The notes under the pieces were generated by a model. It saw only the letters and a program-made list of their open reading frames with translations. It had not been told where the DNA came from and ran no database searches. 64,000 nt of DNA, taken from the NCBI RefSeq assembly GCF_003477885.1, contig NZ_QUEE01000001.1:248001-312000 (forward strand). Reading direction: 5' to 3'. Positions within the stretch are counted from its first letter, which is position 1. The number at the start of each line of letters is the position of its first letter. The position numbers and the translations under genes were made by a program. This document shows positions 18,024 through 26,673 of this stretch, piece by piece. Origin of the DNA: Lachnotalea sp. AF33-28. GTDB lineage: Bacteria; Bacillota; Clostridia; Lachnospirales; Lachnospiraceae.

Positions 18024-18689
18024 TCAACTGACGGTTGTAACCGTATATAGCAGCATGTTTTGAAGCTCCTCCACCGTCTGTGCAATGCTGCCGGCGCCGG
18101 CGCTTTCCAGCTCTTCACGGCTGCCATAGCCATAAAGCACTCCTACACAGTCAATGCCTGCTGCCTTCGCACCGATCACATCATGTTCCCGGTCCCCCAC
18201 CATCAGGACCGAGGTTTTGTCATTTACCTTCAAGGTTTCCAGCGCATAATTGATCACATCCGCCTTGCTTATGCGTGAACCGTCCAAATTGCTGCCGGCT
18301 GTCACTGTAAAATATTGAGCCAGGTCAAAATGCTCCAGAATCCTTTCGGCGAACACCTCCGGCTTGGAAGTAGCTACGGCCAGGATCATGCCCGCATTCT
18401 TCAGACTGCTTAAAAGTACGTCGATCCCTTTATAAGGACGGTTTTCAAAAATACCCTTATCCTTAAAATATTCTCTGTAAAATTCAACCGCTTCTTTCGC
18501 CTGACCGGGCGTAAAACCGTAAAACCTTTCAAACGATTCGGTCAGCGGAGGTCCGATGAACTTGTAGAGCTCACTTCTGTCGGACGGCTCTATCCCATAT
18601 TTTTTAAGCGCATACATAACCGAGTTGGTGATACCGATGCCCGGATCCGTCAGAGTACCGTCCAGGTCAAATAAAACCGTGCCATACAT
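18024..18689 (-). CDS. HAD-superfamily phosphatase (phosphoglycolate phosphatase-like)
   Basis: 221 residues, full length for HAD subfamily IA. Motif I is LFDLDGTLTD (nucleophile and acid-base Asp), with a helical cap (residues ~15-80), motif II VATSK, motif III Lys near RISKADV, and motif IV MVGDREHDVIGAKAAG. It hydrolyses small phosphoesters such as phosphoglycolate or sugar phosphates in the cytoplasm; the natural substrate is not predictable. GGAGGAAACATAA precedes the ATG. It follows the lipoprotein gene by 53 bases in the same direction. Confidence 0.93.
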   Translation of the reverse strand: MYGTVLFDLDGTLTDPGIGITNSVMYALKKYGIEPSDRSELYKFIGPPLTESFERFYGFTPGQAKEAVEFYREYFKDKGIFENRPYKGIDVLLSSLKNAGMILAVATSKPEVFAERILEHFDLAQYFTVTAGSNLDGSRISKADVINYALETLKVNDKTSVLMVGDREHDVIGAKAAGIDCVGVLYGYGSREELESAGAGSIAQTVEELQNMLLYTVTTVS

Positions 18690-18742
18690 TTATGTTTCCT
18701 CCCCGTTCATTCTTAGACGGCCATGCTGCCGCCGGATAGTGA

Positions 18743-19771
18743 TTAATCCGCCATATTCAGGTTTTCAAATATATCCTGGGCATTCACAGTGGATCCGTCC
18801 GGCAGAACCATATCGCAGAAATTCTCCATGTACACCCAGCCGGTCTCCCCGGAATCCGACTGCAGCCCGATCCAGTTTAGATCGTCAGTGCCCGTACATA
18901 GCAGCGCAGTGCCTTTTGGCACCGTCAGCGTCTCCGCCTGCCGGTCCATTTCCCTATACAGTTCCAGGTCCGTATGTAAAATGAGTTCGGATCCTTCATA
19001 AGCGTAGGGAACATAGAGATCCCTTAACACCTCTGTCATCATGCCGTTTGCATCCGGCCGCCACGTGCCTTCTGCCCACCATGTCTGCAAAAGCTGCAGG
19101 CGTTTGCGGGAATAAACCGTTTTATCCCCCTTAAGGACTGCCGCCTGCGGACCGTAATCCGTACTGATATAGCCGGTAAAGCTGCCCTCATACCGAAGGC
19201 CTCCGCTCTCCAGACGCAGCAGAGAAACTACGGGATCATCACTCGGCCCCTGATCAAACAGGCCGACGGACCGGCTGCCGTCCCCCCATGTGATGATATA
19301 ATATTCTTCGCCCGGATTATCCAGATACACGCCCATCTCATCCAACAGGTACTTCTCATCGTACACCATATCGTCCAACCTGCAATTTAATCCGCCCGAA
19401 GCGCTGTCCGCCTTAAATATTTCCAGTTCCTCCGGCGTTTTGTCTCCGTCCAGATCCAGTTCCACGGAAGATCCCAGAGGGAAAGTCAGCACTTCCGCAT
19501 CGCTGTCCGGAAGGGGACCGGATTGGGTCTGCCCACCCGTGGGCTGTTCCGTCTGATTTACATCCTGTACCGATTCTGCGGTCTTTGCCGGAGCCGTCTG
19601 CTCCTCCTCATGCCCGTTCTCCGTCAGCACAGGCGGCTGTGTTTCCTCCGTTTTGCTCACATTCCGATCGGTACAGGCCGCCAGAAGCATCGCTGTCACG
19701 AGAATAGCCGCCACGGTGAACCGTTTCTTAGTGAACCGCTTCTTAGCGGACCGTCTTTCCCTATTATCCAT
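18743..19771 (-). CDS. Secreted lipoprotein with SH3-like C-terminal domain
   Basis: 342 residues. A basic N-terminus, one hydrophobic helix and lipobox LLAAC (about residue 33) mark a lipoprotein. A Gln/Thr/Glu-rich linker (35-90) precedes a globular domain with LDLDGDKTPEELEIFKAD, an Asp-rich calcium-like or FG-GAP-like strand seen in VCBS-type proteins. The last ~75 residues (TLTVPKGTALLCTGTDDLNWIGLQS...GETGWVYME) look like a bacterial SH3 domain, which would bind cell wall. The function is unknown; a cell-surface binding or sensing role is likely. A GGGGGAGG ribosome site lies upstream. Confidence 0.75.
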   Translation of the reverse strand: MDNRERRSAKKRFTKKRFTVAAILVTAMLLAACTDRNVSKTEETQPPVLTENGHEEEQTAPAKTAESVQDVNQTEQPTGGQTQSGPLPDSDAEVLTFPLGSSVELDLDGDKTPEELEIFKADSASGGLNCRLDDMVYDEKYLLDEMGVYLDNPGEEYYIITWGDGSRSVGLFDQGPSDDPVVSLLRLESGGLRYEGSFTGYISTDYGPQAAVLKGDKTVYSRKRLQLLQTWWAEGTWRPDANGMMTEVLRDLYVPYAYEGSELILHTDLELYREMDRQAETLTVPKGTALLCTGTDDLNWIGLQSDSGETGWVYMENFCDMVLPDGSTVNAQDIFENLNMAD

Positions 19772-19944
19772 ATTCGTTCCTCCCCCGCATACAGATCATC
19801 TATATCTATATCCATATGCATTCCGCACAGTGCGCGGCTGATAAGCACACAGCATACGCTTATAAAATATTTAAAGTGTTCCTAAACATCAGTATAGCAA
19901 AATCACAGACGCACGGCAAGACAGTCTGCAAACGGATACACCGG

Positions 19945-21321
19945 TCAAACAACATCATCCTGCCGGCCCGCAGTGCCGGATGCCGCCTTGCGGCTTTTGC
20001 TCCGCATATATGCCAGATAGAGCGCACACAGCAGGATCTGCACAACGGAGGAACAGGGCGTAGCCAGCCCCACTTTAAACAGGGACACCGGCAGGATCCG
20101 GCTCATGAGGAAGGATACGGGAATCCTCACGCAAAACGCCCCGATAATTCCCTGGACCATCACGAAGGTCGTCTTTCCCCAGCCGTTAAAGTAGCCGATC
20201 ATACAGAACAGAAACGATACCAGCAGGCAGTCGATGGCGTAAGCCTTCAGATAGTCCGCCGCAGCCGCGATCACCGCCCCATCCCTGGCGAACAGTCCAG
20301 CCAGCAGATCGCCGTGGAAGAAGGACAGATACGCCATGAGCACCCCGACAAGCAGGGATGTGCCGATGCCGTATACCAGGGCTTTATCGGCCCTTTTCAC
20401 CTTGCCCGCGCCGATATTCTGGGATACAAATGCAGCCATGGACTGGTTAAACGCAGAGGGCACCAGCATGATAAAGCCGCAGAGTTTCTCCGCCACACCC
20501 ACACCGGCGGAAGCGATCACTCCCAGCGTATTGACGATTGCTGTAATCGTGAGAAAGGAGATGCTCACCAGCAGATCCTGAAAGGCAATGGGAAATCCCA
20601 GCCGGAATACCTCCCACATCTGCACCCTGTCCGCCCGGATATCACTCATATGAAATTCGAAGGGGAAGCTCTGGCGCCTTATAATGATCACGGAAATAAT
20701 CACGCTGATCGCCTGTGCGCATACGGTCGCGATCGCTGCTCCCGCCGTCGCCATGCCGAATACGCCCACCAGCAGGAAATCACCCGCAATATTACAGACG
20801 CAGGCGATGGCTACGGTAATCAGCGGCATCCTGGAATTGCCGATGCCGCGGAAGATGCTCCCCAGCACATTATAAGCCACAATAAAAATCGAACCGGCCG
20901 AACAGATCCTTACATAGAGAACAGTGGCATCAAACGCCTCAGACGGAGTCTGCATGATCCGCGCCACCGGCACCGCGAATACCTCCATAAATACAGTTAT
21001 AACGATACCGATGATCAGAAAAAGCACAATGCTGGCTCCTATAGTACTGCCGGCTTCCTTATGTCTCCCTTCACCGATCCTTCTTCCCAGCAGGATCGTG
21101 GTTCCCATTGCGATTCCTACCACAAAGGATGTGATCAGCTGCATCAGCCAGCTGCCCGTTGAGACCGCCGATACATCGGCCGCTGTGGCGAACTGGCCCA
21201 CCACCAGCATATCCACGGCGCCGTACATGGTCTGCAGAAACAGCGCTGCCAGCACCGGCAGCGCGAATTTCAAAAGCGGTGACAGTATCTTGCCCTGTGT
21301 GAAGTTTTGGCTCGTGTTCAT
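19945..21321 (-). CDS. MATE-family multidrug efflux transporter
   Basis: 458 residues with 12 predicted membrane helices in two homologous halves. The N-terminal segment ILSPLLKFALPVLAALFLQTMYGAVDMLVVGQ is the classical MATE start, and the repeat begins at FRLGFPIAFQDLLVS. It exports cationic drugs or metabolites by Na+ or H+ antiport. The gene stands alone behind a long leader (21322-21560) that contains a terminator-like hairpin, which hints at control by attenuation. A long frame on the opposite strand is only a shadow of this gene. Confidence 0.93.
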   Translation of the reverse strand: MNTSQNFTQGKILSPLLKFALPVLAALFLQTMYGAVDMLVVGQFATAADVSAVSTGSWLMQLITSFVVGIAMGTTILLGRRIGEGRHKEAGSTIGASIVLFLIIGIVITVFMEVFAVPVARIMQTPSEAFDATVLYVRICSAGSIFIVAYNVLGSIFRGIGNSRMPLITVAIACVCNIAGDFLLVGVFGMATAGAAIATVCAQAISVIISVIIIRRQSFPFEFHMSDIRADRVQMWEVFRLGFPIAFQDLLVSISFLTITAIVNTLGVIASAGVGVAEKLCGFIMLVPSAFNQSMAAFVSQNIGAGKVKRADKALVYGIGTSLLVGVLMAYLSFFHGDLLAGLFARDGAVIAAAADYLKAYAIDCLLVSFLFCMIGYFNGWGKTTFVMVQGIIGAFCVRIPVSFLMSRILPVSLFKVGLATPCSSVVQILLCALYLAYMRSKSRKAASGTAGRQDDVV

Positions 21322-21362
21322 AAATAATTCAACCCTTTCCCAGGAGCTCTAGGGCGTGCAGA

Positions 21363-21393
21363 TTGCGAAAATGAATTTTCAAACACGCTCTAA
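21363..21393. repeat. 31-bp repeat, third site
   Basis: Same 31 bases as 12071-12101 with one difference; core AATTTTCAAACACGCTCT. Here it lies 42 bases upstream of the MATE start codon, inside its leader. Confidence 0.6.
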
Positions 21394-21461
21394 GGCTCTG
21401 TAAACTATGTAATCCTATCCGTTCCGGATGGTCCGCAGTGCGGTAAAGCTCTGCCTAAATC

Positions 21462-21548
21462 AAAAAACCGGATAAGAAGGCGGCATTTTATGCCAGCATC
21501 TTATCCGGTTACCATTTCACTGCGAATGGTTCACCCTCCGATGAACGA
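21462..21548 (-). promoter_or_regulatory. Structured leader / attenuator upstream of the MATE gene
   Basis: On the minus strand: GGAGGGTGA, hairpin ACCATT-CGCAGTGA-AATGGT, then a strong stem AACCGGATAAGA / TCTTATCCGGTT (inner GGCAT/ATGCC) directly followed by six T. The terminator ends about 140 bases before the MATE start. The loop sequence CGCAGTG is complementary to CACTGCG, which occurs ~75 bases downstream. This is the layout of a riboswitch or attenuator, but I cannot match it to a known class. Confidence 0.5.
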
Positions 21549-21599
21549 CATTTATTATACAACAGTATTTTGTGGTTGTCAATCCGTCAGTTCCGCCTT

Positions 21600-21757
21600 G
21601 AGAAAAGCCCTTGAGAAGAGGTTACTGCTCACACGCTGCCGATAGAGCAGCGTATGAGAGGGCAGGGTATGGTCCCCATGAGGACCATACCCTGCCCTCT
21701 CATACGCGGGAAGTTTTCGGTAACTGTGAACTGCAACGAGAAGAGCCTTGAGAAGAG
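21600..21757. repeat. Palindromic element E1, core-less copy, with flanking direct repeats
   Basis: Element 21621-21737: left end GTTACTGCTCACACGCTGCC, then a 25-bp perfect stem (CGTATGAGAGGGCAGGGTAT continuing GGTCC, with its exact complement ending at CATACG) around loop CCATGA, then CGGTAACTGTGAACTGCAAC. It is bracketed by a near-identical ~20-bp direct repeat: GAGAAAAGCCCTTGAGAAG at 21600-21618 and GAGAAGAGCCTTGAGAAGAG at 21738-21757, which could be a target duplication. It lacks the central module found in the copy at 41354-41560. Confidence 0.75.
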
Positions 21758-21841
21758 CAGGCCGATATGATATCATCAAAAGCAGTAAATGAATATAAAA
21801 GCATTTAGGCGCAGGCACTGGCTGTCACAGGAGGGTATTAC

Positions 21842-22939
21842 ATGCCGGAATTACTAAAAGATAAGTATTATAACTATCATTCACTTCATGAGCTCGCCTT
21901 AAACTTCAAAACCGCATATTCCTTGTTTCAGGCTGACAATTTTGTGAGTGACGTAATGGACAATCCGTGGCATGAGTTAGAGTTAAAGGCCCGTATACGG
22001 AAAATCACTATATGTTTAGGAAAATATCTGCCGGCCGACTATGAGCAGGCCCTAAATATCATTGATTCGGTGATTGCGGGGTATCCTGATGGGTTTAACG
22101 ACAGCGCCTTTGTAATTTTTCCTGATTTTGTTGAAGTCTACGGGCAGGATGAGTGCTATTGGGATCTGTCAATCGCTGCATTGGCAAGGTATACGCAGAT
22201 TTCTTCTTCAGAGTTTGCCGTAAGGCCGTTTATCATAAAACAGGAAGAACGGATGATGAAGCAGATGGCGGCCTGGGCCAAGAATGACAATGAACATATA
22301 AGGCGGCTCGCCAGCGAAGGCTGCCGCCCCAGATTGCCATGGGGGCAGGCGCTGCCCGCTTTTCAAAAAGATCCCTCGCCGGTTCTTCGTATTTTGGAAG
22401 AGCTCAAAGCCGACCCATCACTGTATGTCCGTAAAAGTGTGGCCAATAATCTAAACGATATCTCCAAAACCCATCCTGACCTGGTAACAAAAATCGCGAA
22501 AGACTGGTATGGCAGGAACGATTATACCGATTGGATTGTGAAACATGGATGCCGGACACTGCTTAAAAAAGGAGATCCGGAGGCATTATCCATTTTTGGC
22601 TATGATAACAGCCCGGCCGACATAAGCGCCTTCGCTTTGGGAGCATCCTCTGTTATGATCGGAGAGGAATTGATGTTTTCATTTACGGTTTCAGCAAAGG
22701 AAACAATGAAAGTCAGGCTGGAATATGGGGTGGATTATGTAAAAGCCAACGGCCGCCGAAACCGGAAAGTATTTAAAATTTCCGAGATTTTATTAAAAGA
22801 AGGCGAAAAAAAATCATATACAAAAGTCCATTGCTTTGCAGACCTAAGTACAAGAAAACATTACCCCGGAACGCACTCCATCGCGCTGATCATTAATGGC
22901 ATAGAGTGTGAGAAATTGGACTTTGAACTGGTCCGTTAA
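21842..22939 (+). CDS. DNA alkylation repair protein, AlkC-like
   Basis: 365 residues. A HEAT-like helical repeat body contains the family's conserved block HIRRLASEGCRPRLPWGQAL, followed by PSPVLRILEELKADPSLYVRKSVANNLNDISKTHPDLV, characteristic of the AlkC branch of the AlkD superfamily. Residues ~265-365 are a beta-rich Ig-like domain (GEELMFSFTVSAKETMKVRLEYGVDYVKANG), as seen in AlkC proteins. The enzyme removes N3-alkyl purines such as 3-methyladenine from DNA. An excellent ribosome site (CACAGGAGGG) precedes the ATG. Single gene; no ada/alkA-like neighbours. Confidence 0.85.
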   Translation: MPELLKDKYYNYHSLHELALNFKTAYSLFQADNFVSDVMDNPWHELELKARIRKITICLGKYLPADYEQALNIIDSVIAGYPDGFNDSAFVIFPDFVEVYGQDECYWDLSIAALARYTQISSSEFAVRPFIIKQEERMMKQMAAWAKNDNEHIRRLASEGCRPRLPWGQALPAFQKDPSPVLRILEELKADPSLYVRKSVANNLNDISKTHPDLVTKIAKDWYGRNDYTDWIVKHGCRTLLKKGDPEALSIFGYDNSPADISAFALGASSVMIGEELMFSFTVSAKETMKVRLEYGVDYVKANGRRNRKVFKISEILLKEGEKKSYTKVHCFADLSTRKHYPGTHSIALIINGIECEKLDFELVR

Positions 22940-23012
22940 ACCAAAAAAGCCAAGATGTGCGGAGGGGGATACGGCATCTGCGGCCTCCAGCCCTCCGCCT
23001 CCGGCTGATCTG

Positions 23013-24107
23013 CTATACCGCAAGCCGTCGGATTACAGGGACCAGATTCTGCACCATCATATAAAATCCCAGATCCGTAGGATGCACATCATCCACAATA
23101 AAATCGTCGCCTCCGCCGGGCCACAGAAGCCTTCCGTCCATAAACCGGAACTGTTCCCAGCCCTGTCTGCGGCAGGTCTTAACAGTTTCCCGCTGCTGTT
23201 CTCTCCACAAATCCTTTTGGCGCACATAATCCGGAGCATACGCTTCCAGCGAACCTAAAGGGGCGCTTAACACAAGTACCGGCAGCGCCGGCGCAGTCCC
23301 ATGCACCGCCTCAAGAAAAGGGTACAGACGGTCCATCATCCCAAGCGGTCCGGCATTCGCCTCCACATTCACGATCAAAAGTGACAGTCCGGGGATCCCC
23401 GCAATCACCGGCGCCAGAATCTGATCCGCCCAGCCATTTCCGGAAAAGCCGAAATTGTAAACCGTCCTGTCCTCCGACCTGCTGATCTGATTGGACGGGC
23501 ACATGCCCGGCCTGGACGCACAGCCGCCCTGATCGATGGAAGTGCCGTAAATGGCAACAGGCGCATTGCCATGCTCCTTTGCCGGCAGCACTAAAGCCGG
23601 TTCCTCAAGCCCGATCTCCACTTTTTTTACGCCCATATAGAGCGGGAAGTTAATAATCCATTCCTTCCACTCACGGTCTCCTCCCTGCCACAGCGTGGAG
23701 GTATATTCTGATTCCCCTACGGCAAAGCGCCCCACGCCGGCGAATACATAATCCTCTGCGCCTTCCCTGCGCAGATAGCAGTCAAATCCGCCCTGCCCCA
23801 GTATCGTCATATTGTGCATATCGCACCGGCTGTTTAAAACGGCTCTCACATAGAGCCTTCCCGTATTGCTGCGAAACCGTATCTGTCCTCCCGCCGTATG
23901 CCATCCTAAATCCGCCACAGCCGGCCTGCCCATATCCCGCAGTTTGGGCAGCAGCTCACAGGGCAGGCGGCAATAACGGTGTTCCTGCTGAAAGAAGGCA
24001 AAGCCTTCCACCAGAAATGGCGCATCTCCCGGCGTATACCAGCAAATGCCATCCTCGCTCTCCGGTTTCACAAGCCGCATATTCTGATCCAATTCTTCTG
24101 TTTTCAT
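23013..24107 (-). CDS. SGNH/GDSL-type hydrolase (esterase)
   Basis: 364 residues, no signal peptide. The N-terminal ~170 residues form a beta-sandwich-like accessory domain (SGNH_N type). The hydrolase domain begins at PVAIYGTSIDQGGCASRPG with the nucleophilic Ser in GTSIDQG. The block II Gly/Asn are in NFGFSGNGWAD, block III is in VNVEANAG, and the Asp-His pair is in VDDVHPTDLGFYMM. Proteins of this layout act as carbohydrate or acyl esterases; the substrate is unknown. GGGGAGG precedes the ATG. The gene converges with the AlkC-like gene. Confidence 0.88.
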   Translation of the reverse strand: MKTEELDQNMRLVKPESEDGICWYTPGDAPFLVEGFAFFQQEHRYCRLPCELLPKLRDMGRPAVADLGWHTAGGQIRFRSNTGRLYVRAVLNSRCDMHNMTILGQGGFDCYLRREGAEDYVFAGVGRFAVGESEYTSTLWQGGDREWKEWIINFPLYMGVKKVEIGLEEPALVLPAKEHGNAPVAIYGTSIDQGGCASRPGMCPSNQISRSEDRTVYNFGFSGNGWADQILAPVIAGIPGLSLLIVNVEANAGPLGMMDRLYPFLEAVHGTAPALPVLVLSAPLGSLEAYAPDYVRQKDLWREQQRETVKTCRRQGWEQFRFMDGRLLWPGGGDDFIVDDVHPTDLGFYMMVQNLVPVIRRLAV

Positions 24108-24210
24108 AAATACCTCCCCATATATACATATCTGACATATACCTGCAGTATACCAAAATCCCAGACATACGGCAACCGCAGTCTAAGAATGGAGGATACC
24201 CGCTACTGTT

Positions 24211-24252
24211 CACACGCTGCCGATAAAGCAGCGCATGACAGGACAGCCGGAT
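24211..24252. repeat. Partial palindromic element E1 (one end)
   Basis: TACTGTTCACACGCTGCCG followed by ATAAAGCAGCGCATGACAGG matches the terminal part of the E1 copies at 21621 and (reverse complement) 41520-41560. Only this end is present, just upstream of the blaI promoter. Confidence 0.6.
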
Positions 24253-24264
24253 TGCATTTCGGTA

Positions 24265-24320
24265 TTGACATATGCCTCCTACAGTTGTAGGATGTTTATA
24301 GAGAATACTACACTTGTAGG
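24265..24320 (+). promoter_or_regulatory. blaI promoter with two BlaI/MecI-type operators
   Basis: TTGACA at 24265-24270, 17 bases, TAGGAT at 24288-24293. Two dyads with the ACA-N2-TGT core of BlaI/MecI operators: CCTACAGTTGTAGG at 24278-24291, covering the spacer and -10, and CTACACTTGTAG at 24308-24319, downstream of the start point. Binding of the BlaI-like repressor here would shut off its own operon. Confidence 0.85.
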
Positions 24321-24329
24321 AGGTGTTTC

Positions 24330-24695
24330 ATGAATACGCTGTCAGACACAGAATGGGCTGTTTTGGAAGTGCTTTGGGGAAAGAATTTCTTCATCCTGGG
24401 GGAGGTGGTGGACGCGCTGAAGCCGGCGACCGGATGGAGCCGCAATACGGTTCATACCTATCTCACCCGGATGGAGGGCAAACATCTCGTAGCCATTGAC
24501 CGCAGCGCGGAACCGCACCGGTATTCAGCCGCTGTCTCCAGGGAATCCTGTGCCAAGAAGGAGCGCAGCACCCTGCTCAACAAGGTCTATGGGGGCGCGG
24601 CCGGGGATCTGATCGCGGCCTTTTTAAAGGAATCCAGGATATCCCCGCAGGAACGCGACAGGCTGCGGAAATTACTGGATGAAATGGAGGTTTAA
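24330..24695 (+). CDS. blaI: BlaI/MecI/CopY-family transcriptional repressor
   Basis: 121 residues, normal length. Winged helix at 1-70: LSDTEWAVLEVLW is the family start, and RNTVHTYLTRMEGKHLV is the recognition region. The C-terminal helices are for dimerisation. It binds the ACA-N2-TGT dyads in its own promoter and is inactivated by proteolysis after signalling through the BlaR1-like sensor encoded next. GTAGGAGG, which overlaps operator 2, is the ribosome site. No beta-lactamase gene sits in this operon. Confidence 0.92.
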   Translation: MNTLSDTEWAVLEVLWGKNFFILGEVVDALKPATGWSRNTVHTYLTRMEGKHLVAIDRSAEPHRYSAAVSRESCAKKERSTLLNKVYGGAAGDLIAAFLKESRISPQERDRLRKLLDEMEV

Positions 24696-24699
24696 GAAT

Positions 24700-26673
24700 A
24701 TGACGAATATATGGTCCTTTCTCATGCAGACCGCGGAAGTCACGCTGGCCGCGTATCTGCTCCTCCTGATCAAGCAGATTTTCAGCAACAAACTGTCCCC
24801 CCGCTGGCAGTATGGGATTTGGGTCCTCCTGATTCCCAGGATTCTGCTCCCCGCAGGCCTGTCCGGCAAATACCTGCTGCCGGAGCTGCCAATCTTTCTG
24901 GAATACTGCAAGACGCTGGCAGAAGCGCCCCTTTCGTCCGGCTATATAACTGCCTACACCCCGATACACACGGGCTTTGTGCTGCCATGGGTCATACGGG
25001 CTCCTTTAAGCATCACGGACTGGCTGTTTGTGCTGTATGTGCTGGGCACCCTCGTCCTGCTGTTTAAATATGCCTTTGTCTATATCCGCCTGCGCTTTTT
25101 GCTCAAGAAGGGGATGCCCTTAACGGCCGATCAGGAGAATCGGCTGGAACAGGTCTGCGATACCTATGAGCTAAAGCCGTGCCGGGCCGTATCCGTGCCC
25201 GGACTGCCTTCCGCTTTCGTCTGCGGTGTGCTCAAGCCCGTGCTGGCGCTGCCTGACGGCTGCGTGACGGATGACAAGGTGCTTCTCCATGAACTGCTGC
25301 ATCTGCGCTATCATGACTCCCTGCAGAATATTTTCTGGAGCCTGCTGCGCGCGCTTAACTGGTGTAATCCGTTCATGAATTATATCTTTGACCGGATAAG
25401 CAGCGACATGGAAGCGCTCTGCGACCAGCGCGTCATGGAACGGATCGAGGGCGAAGAACGCCGTGAATACGGCAGAATACTGCTATCCATGACCAATGAA
25501 CGCTACCCCCATGCGCCCGGAACCACCTCCCTGTCCAACGGCGGCAAAAATATCTCCCGCAGGATCCTCTCCATCGCCCGTTTTAAGAAATACCCGAAGG
25601 GAATGCTGCTGGTCTCCGTCTGCATCGCCATTCTGCTGCTGCCGCCAACACTGGTGGGAGTCGCCGCGCCAGGCTTTCATGATATGAGTTACAGCACCGG
25701 CACAGGCTTTGATTATGGAATGGCGATGGCATCGGCCAGAGCACGCAGATGTACCACCCCTGCCGGAGCCATCGATACCTTTGCCAAGGCGCTGATCTAT
25801 GACAACCCCGTTTACTATGCGGCGGTTACCCCCCTGGATGAAATGGAGGAACTGGTAAGCAGAACAGACGGTAAAATCAGAGAGGCGCAGCTCGCCTGCA
25901 GCCAATATCTGGTCTATAACCTCACCGGTGAAGCGGACGGCGGCTTCCGGGCCCTGCTGGTTCTTGTCATGGATTCCATGGCGCCTCCGGAAGGAGGCTA
26001 TTATTATGATGAGCAGGGAAATCATGTGAACCGGGGCTGCTATGTATATCCGATCCGGGTCTTTAAGGAAAATGGCTGGGTCATCGAACAGACCGGCCAG
26101 TGCCAGGCAGTTACCGGGATCAGCGAATCCCCCCTCGAATACAGGTCTGGGAATCTTCCCTGCCTGTCATCTTTGGAACAGATGGGAAGCACAGGGTCCA
26201 TCCGAATAGAGGAGCAGGTTATCGCAATGGTGGATAACCAGCTGGCAAACAATGATCAGTCCTTTTTATTCGGAAGCTATTATCACTTTGACGGCAGGGC
26301 TAAGCCGGATGCCGTTTTCAGCCAGATCAACTCCGCCTATAAGGTTACCTATGCCTTTAACGGCACTGCGCAAGAGCGCCGGTCGCTTTGGTCCGCCGGC
26401 ATTGCAACCGTCTGTGCCGATGAAAACGGCCTGCCGTCTGAACCGGTACAGCTCAATATGACCGGGGATACCGGAGGCAGCAGAGACGGCTGCACCTATA
26501 CCAACAGGAACGTGGATGAAACCTGGGACGGCCTGATCACCGATATCGATACGGAGTTTCATTATACTTATCCAAATGATTACGATGTGCTGCCAGATGC
26601 TTATGCCATACAGGTATACTGGAACGGAAGCCTTGAGGAAACCGTCACCCTGGAAAGGAGCGATACGAAATGA
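24700..26673 (+). CDS. BlaR1/MecR1-like M56 metallopeptidase sensor
   Basis: 657 residues from the ATG at 24700, 5 bases after the blaI stop, with GGAGG inside the end of blaI. The N-terminal part has several membrane helices and the M56 zinc motif HELLHLRYHD (about residue 205) followed by DMEALCDQRV with the third ligand. Another membrane helix is at about 305-325. The extracellular ~330 residues do not look like the penicillin-binding sensor of true BlaR1 (no SxxK/KTG set seen), so the signal is probably not a beta-lactam. On activation it would cleave the BlaI repressor. Confidence 0.88.
   Translation: MTNIWSFLMQTAEVTLAAYLLLLIKQIFSNKLSPRWQYGIWVLLIPRILLPAGLSGKYLLPELPIFLEYCKTLAEAPLSSGYITAYTPIHTGFVLPWVIRAPLSITDWLFVLYVLGTLVLLFKYAFVYIRLRFLLKKGMPLTADQENRLEQVCDTYELKPCRAVSVPGLPSAFVCGVLKPVLALPDGCVTDDKVLLHELLHLRYHDSLQNIFWSLLRALNWCNPFMNYIFDRISSDMEALCDQRVMERIEGEERREYGRILLSMTNERYPHAPGTTSLSNGGKNISRRILSIARFKKYPKGMLLVSVCIAILLLPPTLVGVAAPGFHDMSYSTGTGFDYGMAMASARARRCTTPAGAIDTFAKALIYDNPVYYAAVTPLDEMEELVSRTDGKIREAQLACSQYLVYNLTGEADGGFRALLVLVMDSMAPPEGGYYYDEQGNHVNRGCYVYPIRVFKENGWVIEQTGQCQAVTGISESPLEYRSGNLPCLSSLEQMGSTGSIRIEEQVIAMVDNQLANNDQSFLFGSYYHFDGRAKPDAVFSQINSAYKVTYAFNGTAQERRSLWSAGIATVCADENGLPSEPVQLNMTGDTGGSRDGCTYTNRNVDETWDGLITDIDTEFHYTYPNDYDVLPDAYAIQVYWNGSLEETVTLERSDTK

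Noticed and set aside
19816..21162. 448-codon open frame on the plus strand
   Set aside because: It lies antisense to the MATE gene; composition is His/Arg/Gln-rich without any fold or ribosome site, and MATE has clear family motifs.
21462..21548. THF riboswitch upstream of MATE (GGAG...ATTCGC resemblance)
   Set aside because: Only a few bases agree; the pseudoknot partners and the second half of the THF consensus are missing.
22940..23012. Terminator between the AlkC-like and SGNH genes
   Set aside because: GC-rich but no clear stem with T run could be drawn.
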